The notes: generated from the letters alone by a model not told the origin. DNA of 64,000 nucleotides from UBA1547 sp035399865 (GCA_035399865.1 DAOPJW010000004.1:55650-119649); one strand, 5' to 3'; shown: positions 17,574-27,384, counted from the stretch's first letter. Numbers and translations are program-made.

Positions 17574-18872
17574 TTATAAATATATTTTATTTTTTAAATA
17601 TTCTTTTAATACATTTGGAATCCTTACTTTTCCATCTTTTGTCTGCCCGTTTTCTATAATAGCTATCATGATTCTGCCTAATGCAAAGGCTGTAGCATCA
17701 TTAGTAAAAATGAGCTCAACATCACCGGATTTTCGACGTACTCGAGTATTCAATCTTCTTGCCTGATAATCAGTCATATAATCAGCTGTGTGAGTCTCTC
17801 GATATTTGTTTTGACCCGGTAACCAAACTTCTACATCCATTCCACTGGCGTTCGGTTTACCAATATCAAAAGTACACTTTTTTATGACTCTATATGGCAG
17901 ATCAAATTGCTTCATTAAATATTCTTGAATTGATGCAAAAAATAAATGTTCTTTCAATCCATCTTCACCAACCGTAAAACTTTCCATTTCAAGTTTATCG
18001 AATTGATGCATTCGCAATATTCCTTCCATATCCTTACCATACGTACCGGCCTCACGACGAAAACTAGTGGCGTAGCCTAAATAACGACAAGGTAGGTCAG
18101 TCTCTTTAAATATTTCATTGGTATGCATACTTCCTAAAACATGTTCTGCACTTCCTTGTAACCACAAATCATCAGCATCTAATTTATAGCGATCATCGCG
18201 TGGTTCTAGCCTATCCATCGCATCATAAAGTTCAGTTCTAATCATATACGGTGGAAGAATTGGAATAAACGGTTTTGTAGATACATCTAGATTGGCATCT
18301 CTGATGATTTCGATAATTTTATTTTCATCCGTTAAGGTATCAATTACAAATTGTATGATAGCAAATTGTAGTTTTACGAGGTCACCTTTTAAATAAGCGA
18401 ATCGGCTACCTGCCACTTTCGAAGCACGTTCCTTGTCAAGCCAACCTCTCTTATTAGCAATATCGGCGTGATTTAGCGGTGTAAAATCAAATTCTGGAAT
18501 CTCTCCTACCGTTTTTATAACGACATTTTCATCTTCGCTACTACCTATCGGGACATCTTTAAGGGCCATATTCGGCACTTTCTTTATCAAATTATCGAAA
18601 GTTTCATCAATTTCGTATAATAATCTTTCCATTTCGACAAGTTGTTCTCGAAGGTCTTTTCCTTCTGATATTTGTTCGCTAGTCGGCTTTGCACCTTTCA
18701 TTTTTGCAACATTTTCATTACGCTTAGCACGTAGTTCATCAATCTCGGCTTTAAGTTTTCGTCGCTTTGAATCAATTTCAAGAAGAGTTTTTATATCTAC
18801 ATCACATCCCTTGTTTTGTGCGTTTTTTTGGACTTCATCAGGATTATCGCGAATAAATTTAATATCTAACAT
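17574..18872 (-). CDS. serS: Serine--tRNA ligase
   Basis: A 432-residue class II synthetase. The N-terminal coiled-coil arm (about residues 28-105) grips the long variable arm of tRNA-Ser. The core shows TSFRREAGTYGKDMEGILRMHQF (motif 2 region), CTFDIGKPNASGMDVEVWLPG and a motif 3 region ending in ATAFALGRIMIAIIENGQ. The ATG at 18872 lies exactly six bases after TGaTACAAT, so the transcript should begin at the start codon; no Shine-Dalgarno or T-box is present. Confidence 0.95.
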   Translation of the reverse strand: MLDIKFIRDNPDEVQKNAQNKGCDVDIKTLLEIDSKRRKLKAEIDELRAKRNENVAKMKGAKPTSEQISEGKDLREQLVEMERLLYEIDETFDNLIKKVPNMALKDVPIGSSEDENVVIKTVGEIPEFDFTPLNHADIANKRGWLDKERASKVAGSRFAYLKGDLVKLQFAIIQFVIDTLTDENKIIEIIRDANLDVSTKPFIPILPPYMIRTELYDAMDRLEPRDDRYKLDADDLWLQGSAEHVLGSMHTNEIFKETDLPCRYLGYATSFRREAGTYGKDMEGILRMHQFDKLEMESFTVGEDGLKEHLFFASIQEYLMKQFDLPYRVIKKCTFDIGKPNASGMDVEVWLPGQNKYRETHTADYMTDYQARRLNTRVRRKSGDVELIFTNDATAFALGRIMIAIIENGQTKDGKVRIPNVLKEYLKNKIYL

Positions 18873-18878
18873 ACAATT

Positions 18879-18887
18879 ATTGTATCA
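18879..18887 (-). promoter_or_regulatory. serS leaderless promoter (extended -10)
   Basis: TGaTACAAT with the hexamer at 18879-18884, six bases before the serS ATG. +1 is predicted on the A of ATG. No convincing -35. Confidence 0.65.
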
Positions 18888-18905
18888 AACTTTGAAAATA
18901 TAATT

Positions 18906-20687
18906 TTACCAACCGCCACCGCCGCCACCGCCACCGCCACCGCCAGACGAACCACCACCTGATGAACCGCCAGATGATGGGCTAGAAGAAGAAACATAAC
19001 TTGAAAAATTTGAGACCGCTGAGGCAAAATTTATAGCATTAAAATTTCCTGCACCAACGTACCAATCAGGTTGAGTCTCTAACTTTTCGTAAAAATCCCC
19101 CAAAACCTTATTCCATTTTTTTTCTAATCCAAATAATATGGCGTACGGTAAGAGTCTTTCATATAAATGTATTACCTCAATTTCATCAGTAGCATTAATC
19201 TCAGTCTTTTGAACACCTTCTGGGCTTTGTAAAACTCTCAATCTGTCAGCTTCAGCTAATTTTATATACATCTTTAGTCCTTTCAAATAATCAAATAGAT
19301 TTCTTCCCTTTTCTGACATTGGTTTGATTGTTGATATCATTAATAAACAAAAAACAATTGAAACGATTGAAAATAACGGTAATATATCAACGTCTTTTGT
19401 CGTATAACTATTACTAAATAACTGCCAAGAAATAAAAGAAATTATTGGGGATGTAAATCCTATGATATATAAATTCTTTTTCAGTTTTTTATCAATGTTG
19501 AAATAACCTAAAGATATAGATTTTTTATCAGCATACTGAAAAATATTTCTCAATCTGCTTGACAATTTATAATCAGCACGTGCCATTTCAATATCATATT
19601 GATCACCAGACTGTGGATTCGGGCCGAATATACTATTGATAATTTTTTTATCGATATCATCTAAATCATTATCGTCTATAAATTCAATCTTATATTTTTT
19701 TATTTCGTAGAACCAAAACTTTTTAGATTCTTGTAATATTTTAATTTTATGTCGAACTGCCAAATCCATTAAAATTAAAACTGTCCACTTCGAAGTATTC
19801 CTACTAATTATCGATGATAATAATATATTCGTATCTTTAGGCGGCAAATATTCAGGTATTATTGTTCCCTTGCCAGGGTGGTTTTTTGCTTTTACTTTTT
19901 TAATCAAGAATATTATCAGCAAAGAAATAATATTTAAAATTAGCATTATATCTACGATATGAGAGACAACCCATTCGATATTTGAAAAACTAAAACTGCT
20001 AAATGTACCCGGCTTAAAACCAACTGCTATAGTCATATTTTCACCAATATTTAGGCTATTTACACTTGCCGAAATATATCCTTGAGTCTGTTGAATATCA
20101 CAGTGATTGTTTAAACCAAAGACTCCGTAGTAACAATACATTCCGCCCGTCAACTTATCTTGTAATTCTTTTTCTAAATGAAGCCTAACTGATACTTTAT
20201 CGAACGGCTGTGACCAATATAAACCATTAACATCCCAATAAAACTCAGTAGCATCAGAATCTTGATAATATTTTGTCACGTCCATTTGTTGATAGGTTAT
20301 GACATATGTTTTTAAACCATGAACGAATGTTTCAGCATCGCCTATTCTGATTACTAAATTATTATCATTTTTATTTGTAGAATATGATAAATTATTACCA
20401 TTCTCATCCACTACCGATAATACTTTTACTTTCACTGGGTGATTATCATATTCATCAGTTATAAATCTCTCAATGCCGTGGTTTTGATCTATATCTGGAA
20501 ATTGAACGACTATTTTTTCGGTAGTTTTCAAAATTGATCTGTTATCATCGTTTTTACTTAAATAGTAATCAGCTTGAAAATCCTTTATGACGAAATCATT
20601 AACAGAAGCATTTAAATCACTGGAATAGAAAAAACATAACAAAAATATACAAAAAACAAATATATTTAAGAGAATTTTTCTTTTCAT
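18906..20687 (-). CDS. DUF2207 membrane protein with polyglycine tail
   Basis: About 593 residues: a signal peptide/anchor (MKRKILLNIFVFCIFLL), a beta-rich extracytoplasmic DUF2207 domain (about residues 30-230), a span near 260-280, a cytoplasmic region, two close spans near 415-460, and a C-terminal Ser/Gly tail ending in a run of Gly then Trp. This layout is typical of DUF2207 proteins of Gram-positive and CPR bacteria; their role is unknown, perhaps in the envelope. I start at the ATG at 20687, nine bases after TGtTATAAT, rather than at a longer reading from 20729 that would cover the promoter. Confidence 0.82.
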   Translation of the reverse strand: MKRKILLNIFVFCIFLLCFFYSSDLNASVNDFVIKDFQADYYLSKNDDNRSILKTTEKIVVQFPDIDQNHGIERFITDEYDNHPVKVKVLSVVDENGNNLSYSTNKNDNNLVIRIGDAETFVHGLKTYVITYQQMDVTKYYQDSDATEFYWDVNGLYWSQPFDKVSVRLHLEKELQDKLTGGMYCYYGVFGLNNHCDIQQTQGYISASVNSLNIGENMTIAVGFKPGTFSSFSFSNIEWVVSHIVDIMLILNIISLLIIFLIKKVKAKNHPGKGTIIPEYLPPKDTNILLSSIISRNTSKWTVLILMDLAVRHKIKILQESKKFWFYEIKKYKIEFIDDNDLDDIDKKIINSIFGPNPQSGDQYDIEMARADYKLSSRLRNIFQYADKKSISLGYFNIDKKLKKNLYIIGFTSPIISFISWQLFSNSYTTKDVDILPLFSIVSIVFCLLMISTIKPMSEKGRNLFDYLKGLKMYIKLAEADRLRVLQSPEGVQKTEINATDEIEVIHLYERLLPYAILFGLEKKWNKVLGDFYEKLETQPDWYVGAGNFNAINFASAVSNFSSYVSSSSPSSGGSSGGGSSGGGGGGGGGGGW

Positions 20688-20696
20688 GATAGGTTT

Positions 20697-20705
20697 ATTA
20701 TAACA
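20697..20705 (-). promoter_or_regulatory. Promoter of the DUF2207 gene (extended -10)
   Basis: TGtTATAAT, hexamer 20697-20702, nine bases before the ATG at 20687; predicted leader of three bases. Confidence 0.6.
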
Positions 20706-20762
20706 AACCACAATCACTACTAAGCTCAATATACCAATTTATCCTTACTGTAACATACAGTT

Positions 20763-20813
20763 TACTTAATATAAGCTTATCAGGGTCGGACCCTGATAAG
20801 CTTATATTAAGTA
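20763..20813. repeat. Perfect 25-bp inverted repeat with one-base loop
   Basis: Arms 20763-20787 and 20789-20813 are perfectly complementary around a single G at 20788. The core ATCAGGGTCGGACCCTGAT is shared with the palindrome at 5082-5100. It lies 39 bases after the lysS stop and lacks a T-tract, so it is not a standard terminator. It could form a cruciform or a long RNA hairpin. Confidence 0.9.
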
Positions 20814-20851
20814 TTATTTAAGTATTTTTAATATTTTAAGTTAATTTAAGA

Positions 20852-22360
20852 TTAAAATTTAATGTCAGAGTAAATTTCACGTGTCGTCGAATCAATTTCT
20901 GTGCGCAATTGTGGAAATGGTACTCCCTCGCGAGCTGTAACATTTTCGAATATCCAAAATACTCTTTCACTATAGCCCCAACCACAAGTCGGTGGAACTC
21001 CATACTCAAGCATCTCTATATAATCAATGTCTAGCATCATAGCTTCACTATCACCTGCTTCACGCATTTTTTGCTGTTCAACAAAACGGTTCAATTGATC
21101 AATCGGATCATTAAGCTCTGAAAAACCATTACCAAGTTCACTTCCAGCTATAATTGCTTGGAAGCGTTGTACGCTCCTATCATCGTTTAAATTATTTTTT
21201 GCCAGAGGACTGATAAATTTTGGAGTATTGATTAACCAGACAGGTCCTGACACGTCTTTGCGAATATTTTTCCACAACTTATCAATACAACGTGCTCTAT
21301 TTTCACTCTTTTCAACTTCAAGATTGTTATCAACTAAAACTTTCTTGATATCTTCTATAGGACTGTCGTAGATATCAATCGCATATCTGTCATTGATTAT
21401 TTTTGCATAATCCCAAATATCCCATTGAGTGCTCATGTCGATATCTTTTCCATTGATATTAAATTGGAGATTGCCGAATGTTTGTTTCAAAACAAAGCGA
21501 TACATTTCTTCCATGAATTTCATTCCAGACCGCCAGTCAGCATAAGCCCAGTACCATTCCATGGCAACATGTTCTGGCAAATGCTCGTCACTATAATTTT
21601 CGTTTCTAAATCTAGGACCTATATCGTATACTTTTTCGTAACCAGCACCAATCAATCGCTTTAATGGAAGTTCATGGCTAATTCTTAGATAAAAATCTTG
21701 ATCCAAAGCATCCATATGAGTGACAAATGGCGTTGCATCGGCCCCTCCGGTGGTATGCTCGAGGACTGGCACATTTATTTCTAAAAAACCATCCTGATTT
21801 AAATAATCGCGGGTTGCTTGCCAAAACTTACTACGACGAATAAATCGCTCTTTAACGTCATGATTTACATTAATATCTACGTATCTGCGACGAAGACGTT
21901 CTTCCTTATTTTTAAAGCCGTCAACATCATTTGGCATCGGTCTAAGTGATTTTGATAATAGTCTGAGATTAGTAACCTCAATTGAAATTTCCTCGGTTTT
22001 ACTTTTTATTATTCTTCCAGTTGCCTCAACAAAATCTCCAGTATCTAATAGGCTTAACTCTGAAATTCCAAGTTGATTTTTTGAAGGATCGAATTTTTCT
22101 ACGATATCTTGTTTTAAAAATAGCTGTAGTCGGCCACTAAAATCCTTAACTACAATAAATGCCAACTTACCAAATTTTCGTATACCAACAATTCTTCCAG
22201 CAACCGTTACCACTTGACCTTCTAAATTATCGAATCCTGATGCGATTTCAAGACACATATGAGTGCGATTAGAATCAGAAGGATAAGGATTGATCCCCAT
22301 TTTTCTTAAGTCATTGAGCTTTCGTAATCGCTCATCGCGAAAATCTTTAAGTGTCGCCAT
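20852..22360 (-). CDS. lysS: Lysine--tRNA ligase, class II
   Basis: A 502-residue class II LysRS: N-terminal OB anticodon-binding domain (about residues 58-140, VTVAGRIVGIRKFGKLAF), motif 1 region ending in the FLEINVPVLEHTTGGADATPF stretch, motif 2 FRNENYSDEHLPEH and a motif 3 region GVPPTCGWGYSERVFW. The last differs from the usual GIDRL pattern but keeps Gly and Arg. The ATG lies seven bases after TGtTATAAT (hexamer 22368-22373), predicting a leader of no more than one base. Confidence 0.92.
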   Translation of the reverse strand: MATLKDFRDERLRKLNDLRKMGINPYPSDSNRTHMCLEIASGFDNLEGQVVTVAGRIVGIRKFGKLAFIVVKDFSGRLQLFLKQDIVEKFDPSKNQLGISELSLLDTGDFVEATGRIIKSKTEEISIEVTNLRLLSKSLRPMPNDVDGFKNKEERLRRRYVDINVNHDVKERFIRRSKFWQATRDYLNQDGFLEINVPVLEHTTGGADATPFVTHMDALDQDFYLRISHELPLKRLIGAGYEKVYDIGPRFRNENYSDEHLPEHVAMEWYWAYADWRSGMKFMEEMYRFVLKQTFGNLQFNINGKDIDMSTQWDIWDYAKIINDRYAIDIYDSPIEDIKKVLVDNNLEVEKSENRARCIDKLWKNIRKDVSGPVWLINTPKFISPLAKNNLNDDRSVQRFQAIIAGSELGNGFSELNDPIDQLNRFVEQQKMREAGDSEAMMLDIDYIEMLEYGVPPTCGWGYSERVFWIFENVTAREGVPFPQLRTEIDSTTREIYSDIKF

Positions 22361-22367
22361 TTGCTAA

Positions 22368-22376
22368 ATTATAACA
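22368..22376 (-). promoter_or_regulatory. lysS leaderless promoter (extended -10)
   Basis: TGtTATAAT on the minus strand, hexamer 22368-22373, seven bases before the lysS ATG (22358-22360). Confidence 0.65.
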
Positions 22377-22423
22377 TAATCCGCACTAAATTAGAGCTGA
22401 TTATGATAGTTCGAAAATGATAA

Positions 22424-22879
22424 TTAGCTAACGCTTATAATTTCGTAAGTAACTTCCCCTTTAGGAGTTTTTATCGTAGCCATTTCTCCAACTTTTTTGC
22501 CATGCAAAGCTTCTCCAATTGGCGACTCATCACTAATTTTTCCTTCTAACGGATCCGCTTCCACTGGACCGACAATAGTATAAGCGACGTGTTTTTTGCC
22601 AGTTTTTAATTCAACTCTGCTTCCAACACCAATTTTCGATTTAGCCCCAATTTTTATAATTTCACAGTTTTTCAAAATATCTTCAATTTCGGCTATTCGA
22701 GTTTCGATTAAACCTTGTTCCTCTCTAGCAACATCATATTCAGCATTTTCACTTAGATCTCCAAAATCTCTAGCTTCAGCAATTTTTTCTGCTACTTCAC
22801 CTCGGCGACCTTTCAAAGTTAATAGCTCAGCTTCAAGTTCAGCCTTGCCTTCTTTAGTAATCTTAAATAATTTTTTCAT
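22424..22879 (-). CDS. greA: Transcription elongation factor GreA
   Basis: A 151-residue GreA: N-terminal antiparallel coiled coil with the acidic tip in RDFGDLSENAEYDVAREEQ (about residues 37-55), which reaches the RNA polymerase active site and stimulates cleavage of backtracked RNA, then the C-terminal FKBP-like domain (SRVEL through GEVTYEIISV). The ATG follows AAGGA at nine bases, so this gene uses a normal Shine-Dalgarno. Confidence 0.95.
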   Translation of the reverse strand: MKKLFKITKEGKAELEAELLTLKGRRGEVAEKIAEARDFGDLSENAEYDVAREEQGLIETRIAEIEDILKNCEIIKIGAKSKIGVGSRVELKTGKKHVAYTIVGPVEADPLEGKISDESPIGEALHGKKVGEMATIKTPKGEVTYEIISVS

Positions 22880-22967
22880 ATCAAATATTCCTTTTCAATA
22901 ATATATGGTGCTAATAATGGCAACATATACGCTACATATAGCGTGAAATACACAGATTATTATGTAG

Positions 22968-24215
22968 TCAGACCAGTTTAACAAGCAGTTGCTCACGTGT
23001 CAATACGCTTTTTTGTCCATCCTTTCGTTCTACTAATTCAAAGCTATTATCAGCAATCATACGATCGCTTACCGTGACACGATATGGTATGCCAATTAAT
23101 TCACTATCTGCAAACTTTTGACCGACATGAACATCTCGATCATCATACAAAACTTCGACGCCTTTGGATATTAATTCATCATAAAGATTATCAGCACAAT
23201 CAATTACTTGTTCACCGCCAATCCTAACTAGATATACTCTAAAAGGAGCGATATTTTCTGGCCACACGAGTCCTTTATCGTCAGAAAATATTTCTGCAAT
23301 AACACCCATTAAGCGACTTATACCTATTCCGTAACAACCCATAATAATTGACTGTTTTATCCCTTTTTCGTCGTTATAATATAAATCCAAAGCATCAGTA
23401 TATTTGCTTTCTAGATGAAAAGTATTGCCAACTTCAACGCCCTTCTTTTCAACTAGATTACTTTTTTCTAAACCAAGTTTTTGTAAGTTTTCATCAGTAA
23501 TTATCTCGGCATTAATTGCCACTCGTTTAGATTCATCTATATAAATAGTATCCTCACCAACTTCACTGATTGTCTGGAACTCATCACTAAAACGAGGAGT
23601 AAATATTCCGCCATCAGCATACGTTCTGTAAGTGATATCACCGATACCTAACCTGTTATATACTTTAAAATAGGATGCGACTATTTTTTCATACTCATCT
23701 AAATGCTCTTCCTGATTACGAGAAAATGTATACATATCTTTCATCAAAAATTCTCTACCCCTTAATAATCCGCTTTTTGCTCTCAACTCATTACGAAATT
23801 TAGATTGGATTTGAAAAACAGAAAATGGCAAATCTTTATAAGAATTTACAAAATTACTCAAGGCATCAACAATTGGTTCTTCATGAGTTAGCCCTACTCC
23901 AAGTTCAGCACCATTTACCAACTTAGTTTTAAACCAATTATCTACTTTCGTGTCATCCCAACGATCAGTTTTTTCCCATATATCTTTCGGCTGTAAAACT
24001 GACATCATAACTTCCTGACCACCGACGGCATTCATTTCTTCTCTAACGATTTGCTTGATATTTTCAAGTACTTTTAGCCCAAGTGGTAAATAAGCATAAA
24101 CGCCAGCAATTTCCTTATGAATATAGCCTGCTTTAGTTAATAATTGAGCGTTCTTTGCAACATCATCCGATGGGGCAGTTTTACTGGTTTTTGATACTAA
24201 TCTTGATAATCGCAT
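22968..24215 (-). CDS. proS: Proline--tRNA ligase, short form without editing insert
   Basis: A 415-residue class II ProRS. It has TKAGYIHKEIAGVYAYLPLG, motif 2 RNELRAKSGLLRGREFLMKDMYTF and motif 3 around GCYGIGISRLMGV, then the anticodon-binding domain (VYLVRIGG onward). At 415 residues it lacks the roughly 180-residue INS domain that removes mischarged alanine in E. coli ProRS (572 residues), as in alpha-proteobacterial and CPR forms. It is the last gene of frr-uppS-rseP-CPBP-proS, 18 bases after its neighbour, with AGGA six bases before ATG. Confidence 0.94.
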   Translation of the reverse strand: MRLSRLVSKTSKTAPSDDVAKNAQLLTKAGYIHKEIAGVYAYLPLGLKVLENIKQIVREEMNAVGGQEVMMSVLQPKDIWEKTDRWDDTKVDNWFKTKLVNGAELGVGLTHEEPIVDALSNFVNSYKDLPFSVFQIQSKFRNELRAKSGLLRGREFLMKDMYTFSRNQEEHLDEYEKIVASYFKVYNRLGIGDITYRTYADGGIFTPRFSDEFQTISEVGEDTIYIDESKRVAINAEIITDENLQKLGLEKSNLVEKKGVEVGNTFHLESKYTDALDLYYNDEKGIKQSIIMGCYGIGISRLMGVIAEIFSDDKGLVWPENIAPFRVYLVRIGGEQVIDCADNLYDELISKGVEVLYDDRDVHVGQKFADSELIGIPYRVTVSDRMIADNSFELVERKDGQKSVLTREQLLVKLV

Positions 24216-24233
24216 AATATATCCTAGTTTATT

Positions 24234-24971
24234 TTAAAATAATGGATTAATAAATAGCATAAAATAAGCTATAGCATTTTTCGACATATGAAGTAAAACT
24301 GAAGCCCAAATACTTCCAGTCATTTCTCGAACTATACACAACACTACACTTAATGCAAAAGTATCAATTACTACGTTCCAACCACCGTAGTGTACCGATC
24401 CAAATACCATACTAGTAATTAATATTGCGACCCATACAGGAGCATATTTTTTAATTTTTCCAAACAAATAACCCCTAAATAACGTTTCTTCAGCAAATGG
24501 AGCAATAATGACTAATGTAAAAAAAGTAAGTAAATATTCGTAACGTTGGCTTAAATTATCAAAGCCTATATCTTGGACTTGATTAGCATCAATCCAAGGA
24601 AAGATATTTGTAAATATAATCAATAAACATGCTGAAAATAAAAAATATCCAATAATACTAACAGGAGTTATTAATATATCCCCCCAGCTTGGTAGCCTAT
24701 CTAGCCCAATATCTTTTATGTTAGTATTAATCTTTTTCTTCCAATACAGTGGTGAAATTATCGCAATAACCAGAGTCAATAAATATAATATTGATGCATA
24801 GACAGTGTTCACTAGTGCACTATTTAGTGAGTCTAATGAAAAATTAAATATATTTTCTAATAATACCGATATTATAGATAATATTAATTCCGCTACTATA
24901 AAGCTTGTAATAATCCATACTAAAAAGAATGTGATTTTTATTAATTTAGAATAGTTTTGCGACATCAACAA
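24234..24971 (-). CDS. CPBP (CAAX/Abi) intramembrane metalloprotease
   Basis: A 245-residue membrane protein with about seven spans and the CPBP motifs EETLFRGYLFG (motif 1, about residues 160-170), FGSVHYGG (motif 2 His) and a late LLHMSKNA His motif. Bacterial members include CAAX-type proteases and bacteriocin self-immunity proteins; the substrate here is unknown. Its start overlaps rseP by 26 bases, so it is co-translated with another intramembrane protease. Confidence 0.87.
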   Translation of the reverse strand: MLMSQNYSKLIKITFFLVWIITSFIVAELILSIISVLLENIFNFSLDSLNSALVNTVYASILYLLTLVIAIISPLYWKKKINTNIKDIGLDRLPSWGDILITPVSIIGYFLFSACLLIIFTNIFPWIDANQVQDIGFDNLSQRYEYLLTFFTLVIIAPFAEETLFRGYLFGKIKKYAPVWVAILITSMVFGSVHYGGWNVVIDTFALSVVLCIVREMTGSIWASVLLHMSKNAIAYFMLFINPLF

Positions 24972-26085
24972 AAGTCACCAATATTATTAAGCCCATTAGA
25001 AATGAAAAACCAACCATTTGAATTTTTTCTTCACGCTCTTTAGTTAATTTTTTCTTGGATAACTTAAAAATTAAAGTTACAAACCATCTACCACCGTCTA
25101 ATGCTGGAATCGGCAGAATATTCATAGCAGATAAAGTCAAAGATATTATTGCTGTTAAAAATATAAGTTGTGTCATTCCAGCCTGTTTGGCCGAAGGAAA
25201 TATCACTCCGATTATTCCAATTGGACCTGCTACGCTGTCCCCTACGTTTTTAAGCTTTAATGACGCATCAGCACGTTCATTTGAATTTGAGCTAAATTGC
25301 ATGATAAAACCACTTATAAGATTCGTAAACATCTCTCCTATACCCTGGAAAGTAATAAGAGTAAATTGAACCGTTGAACCAAAACCAACAATCGGTGCCG
25401 ACCATGTAGCCTTAATAAATTCTCGTTGACCTAAACCTGCTCCAAAAATTCCCGTACTTTCATCTGAACCTAATAAGACATCAGTTGTATATCGATTTCC
25501 TCCACGCTCATAAATAATCTCTACATTTTTACCTTTGTTTTGCTTGGCAAGATTTATTATTTGTTCGGAGCTGAAAGTTTCATATCCAGCAAAACTTATT
25601 ATTGAATCGCCCTTCATAAATCCAGCTTTTTCAGCCGAATTACCTTTGACGATGGAGGCAATTTCAACTGGATTTTTTACGATCGTTGTATCATTTGCAA
25701 TCGAAAACTGACTCTCCATAATTCTAGGGAGACCAGTAATCGCAAGAACGCTTAATAACAATCCAGCTACCACCCAGTTAGCAATAACGCCAGCAAATAA
25801 AATTTTTGTTTTCTGCCAAAAAGTTGCTGCTCCATAATCACCTTTTTTATCGGAGGCATCATATTCCCCTTTTAAACTAACGAACCCACCAAGCGGTAAC
25901 CAATTAATCGAGAAAATTACTCCATTTTTTAGCTTTTTGGTCCACGCAGTCGGTGGCAGACCTATACCAAATTCCTTTACTTCTACACCATTACGAAGTG
26001 CTGTAATGGCATGGCCAAGTTCATGTAGAACAACTAAAATAATTAGAATAATTAGCCCGACAATAATACCAAAAAATAACTCCAT
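24946..26085 (-). CDS. rseP: Site-2 intramembrane zinc protease RseP
   Basis: A 379-residue M50 protease. HELGH (residues 21-25) lies in the first span; a PDZ domain (about residues 155-215) sits outside; the C-terminal span carries LDGGRW with the third zinc ligand. It cuts transmembrane anchors such as anti-sigma factors or signal-peptide remnants. Translation starts at once after uppS, and the GGAGGA ribosome site overlaps the uppS end. Confidence 0.93.
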   Translation of the reverse strand: MELFFGIIVGLIILIILVVLHELGHAITALRNGVEVKEFGIGLPPTAWTKKLKNGVIFSINWLPLGGFVSLKGEYDASDKKGDYGAATFWQKTKILFAGVIANWVVAGLLLSVLAITGLPRIMESQFSIANDTTIVKNPVEIASIVKGNSAEKAGFMKGDSIISFAGYETFSSEQIINLAKQNKGKNVEIIYERGGNRYTTDVLLGSDESTGIFGAGLGQREFIKATWSAPIVGFGSTVQFTLITFQGIGEMFTNLISGFIMQFSSNSNERADASLKLKNVGDSVAGPIGIIGVIFPSAKQAGMTQLIFLTAIISLTLSAMNILPIPALDGGRWFVTLIFKLSKKKLTKEREEKIQMVGFSFLMGLIILVTFVDVAKLF

Positions 26086-26778
26086 TTATCCTCCAAAACG
26101 CCTAAAACGTTTATTGTATTCTTTCATTATATCTTCAACATCTTGTTTTGTCATATCAGGCCAATATTTATCTATAAACATCATCTCACTGTAAGCTGCT
26201 CGCCAAAGCATAAAATTCGATATCCTCTGCTCACCGCTTGTTCTTACGATAAGATCAACGGGTGGAATTTCTGGTTCATATAAATTTTTTTCAATCAACT
26301 CGGTGGTTACTTCGTCCGCTGATACCCCTGATTTAATAATTTTCTTAAAAGCATCAACGATTTCTGTCTGACCGCCATAATTAAAACACAGTGCTAAAGT
26401 ACCAGTTTTGTTATTAGCTGTTTTTGATTCTGCATCTTTTATGGCTTTTTGTATACGATCACTAACATCCTCTCGAGATCCCAAAACTTTAAGTTTAATA
26501 TCGTATTTTTCAAAAATCGGTAAGTCAGCTGTCAACATTTTTAGAACCAAGCCCATCAATTTATCAACCTCATCCTTACTACGTTTCCAATTTTCAGTAC
26601 TAAAAATGTACGCAGACATGTATTTAACACCCGCATCTAAGGTAGCTTTGGCAATATCTTGAACAACATTATAACCCGCTAAATGACCTTCATAAGCTGG
26701 TAATCCATGTTTTTTCGCCCAACGACGATTTCCGTCAACAATATAGCCGATATGATTCGGAACTTTTATTTCATCCAT
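26086..26778 (-). CDS. uppS: Isoprenyl diphosphate (undecaprenyl diphosphate) synthase
   Basis: A 230-residue cis-prenyltransferase that makes the C55 carrier for peptidoglycan. It has the N-terminal GYIVDGNRRWAKKHG with catalytic Asp, the FSTENWKRS loop and the LIRTSGEQRISNF-type C-terminal motif (VRTSGEQRISNFMLWRAAYSEM). TAATG overlap with frr and tight joining to rseP show a single operon. Confidence 0.95.
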   Translation of the reverse strand: MDEIKVPNHIGYIVDGNRRWAKKHGLPAYEGHLAGYNVVQDIAKATLDAGVKYMSAYIFSTENWKRSKDEVDKLMGLVLKMLTADLPIFEKYDIKLKVLGSREDVSDRIQKAIKDAESKTANNKTGTLALCFNYGGQTEIVDAFKKIIKSGVSADEVTTELIEKNLYEPEIPPVDLIVRTSGEQRISNFMLWRAAYSEMMFIDKYWPDMTKQDVEDIMKEYNKRFRRFGG

Positions 26779-27332
26779 TATATCGTTAAAATTTCTTTCT
26801 CTTTTGCTTTATACATTTCGTCAACACGACTGTTTATTAATACAATAGAACTGTCAATCTGCTTTTCTATTCTTTTTAAGTCGTCTTCTGATATTTCTTT
26901 GGCATCTTTTTTTCTTTTTGCTTCTTTTTGAGCATCTTGCCTAATATTACGAATTGCGATTTTTGCTTCTTCAACCTTTTCAGCTGTTTGTTTAGCAATC
27001 ATTCTACGACGTTCTTCCGTTAGTGCAGGTATTGGTACGCGTATTACCCTACCGTCATCGCTTGGATTCAAACCTAAGCTTTGATCGGCACGAATGGCAC
27101 TACTAATTGAATTTATATTACTGGGATCAAAGGGTGTGATCAATAGCATTTGAGCCTCTGGTGCAGTTATATTCGCAACTTGATTTATTGGCATCAAACT
27201 ACCATACGTTTCAACCTTTATGCTATCTAATTGTCCTGGATGTGCCCTACCAGTACGAATTTTTTTTAGTTCTTCTTCGAAATGGCTTATAATTTGTTCA
27301 AATTTACTTTCAAATGGTTTCATGTCAAACAT
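26778..27332 (-). CDS. frr: Ribosome recycling factor
   Basis: A 184-residue RRF: helical bundle with the FEEELKKIRTGRAHPGQLDSI signature near residue 17-37 and the ISEDDLKRIEKQID C-terminal helix. With EF-G it splits post-termination ribosomes. It is the first gene of frr-uppS-rseP-CPBP-proS. Two ATG codons lie at its start (27332 and 27323); a TAGAAT five bases upstream of the first could be its -10, which is a little too close to be sure. Confidence 0.95.
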   Translation of the reverse strand: MFDMKPFESKFEQIISHFEEELKKIRTGRAHPGQLDSIKVETYGSLMPINQVANITAPEAQMLLITPFDPSNINSISSAIRADQSLGLNPSDDGRVIRVPIPALTEERRRMIAKQTAEKVEEAKIAIRNIRQDAQKEAKRKKDAKEISEDDLKRIEKQIDSSIVLINSRVDEMYKAKEKEILTI

Positions 27333-27384
27333 AATACATTCTATTTTATAGGAATAAACTAATAAGTGCTAGAATAAGTATTAT

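Noticed and set aside
18906..18990. Run of glycine codons as a sign of a frameshift in the DUF2207 gene
   Set aside because: Glycine/serine-rich tails are typical of this family and the stop lies directly after the last Trp.
22925..22960. ACGCT/AGCGT hairpin after proS as a terminator
   Set aside because: The stem is only five base pairs and no T-run follows on the minus strand.
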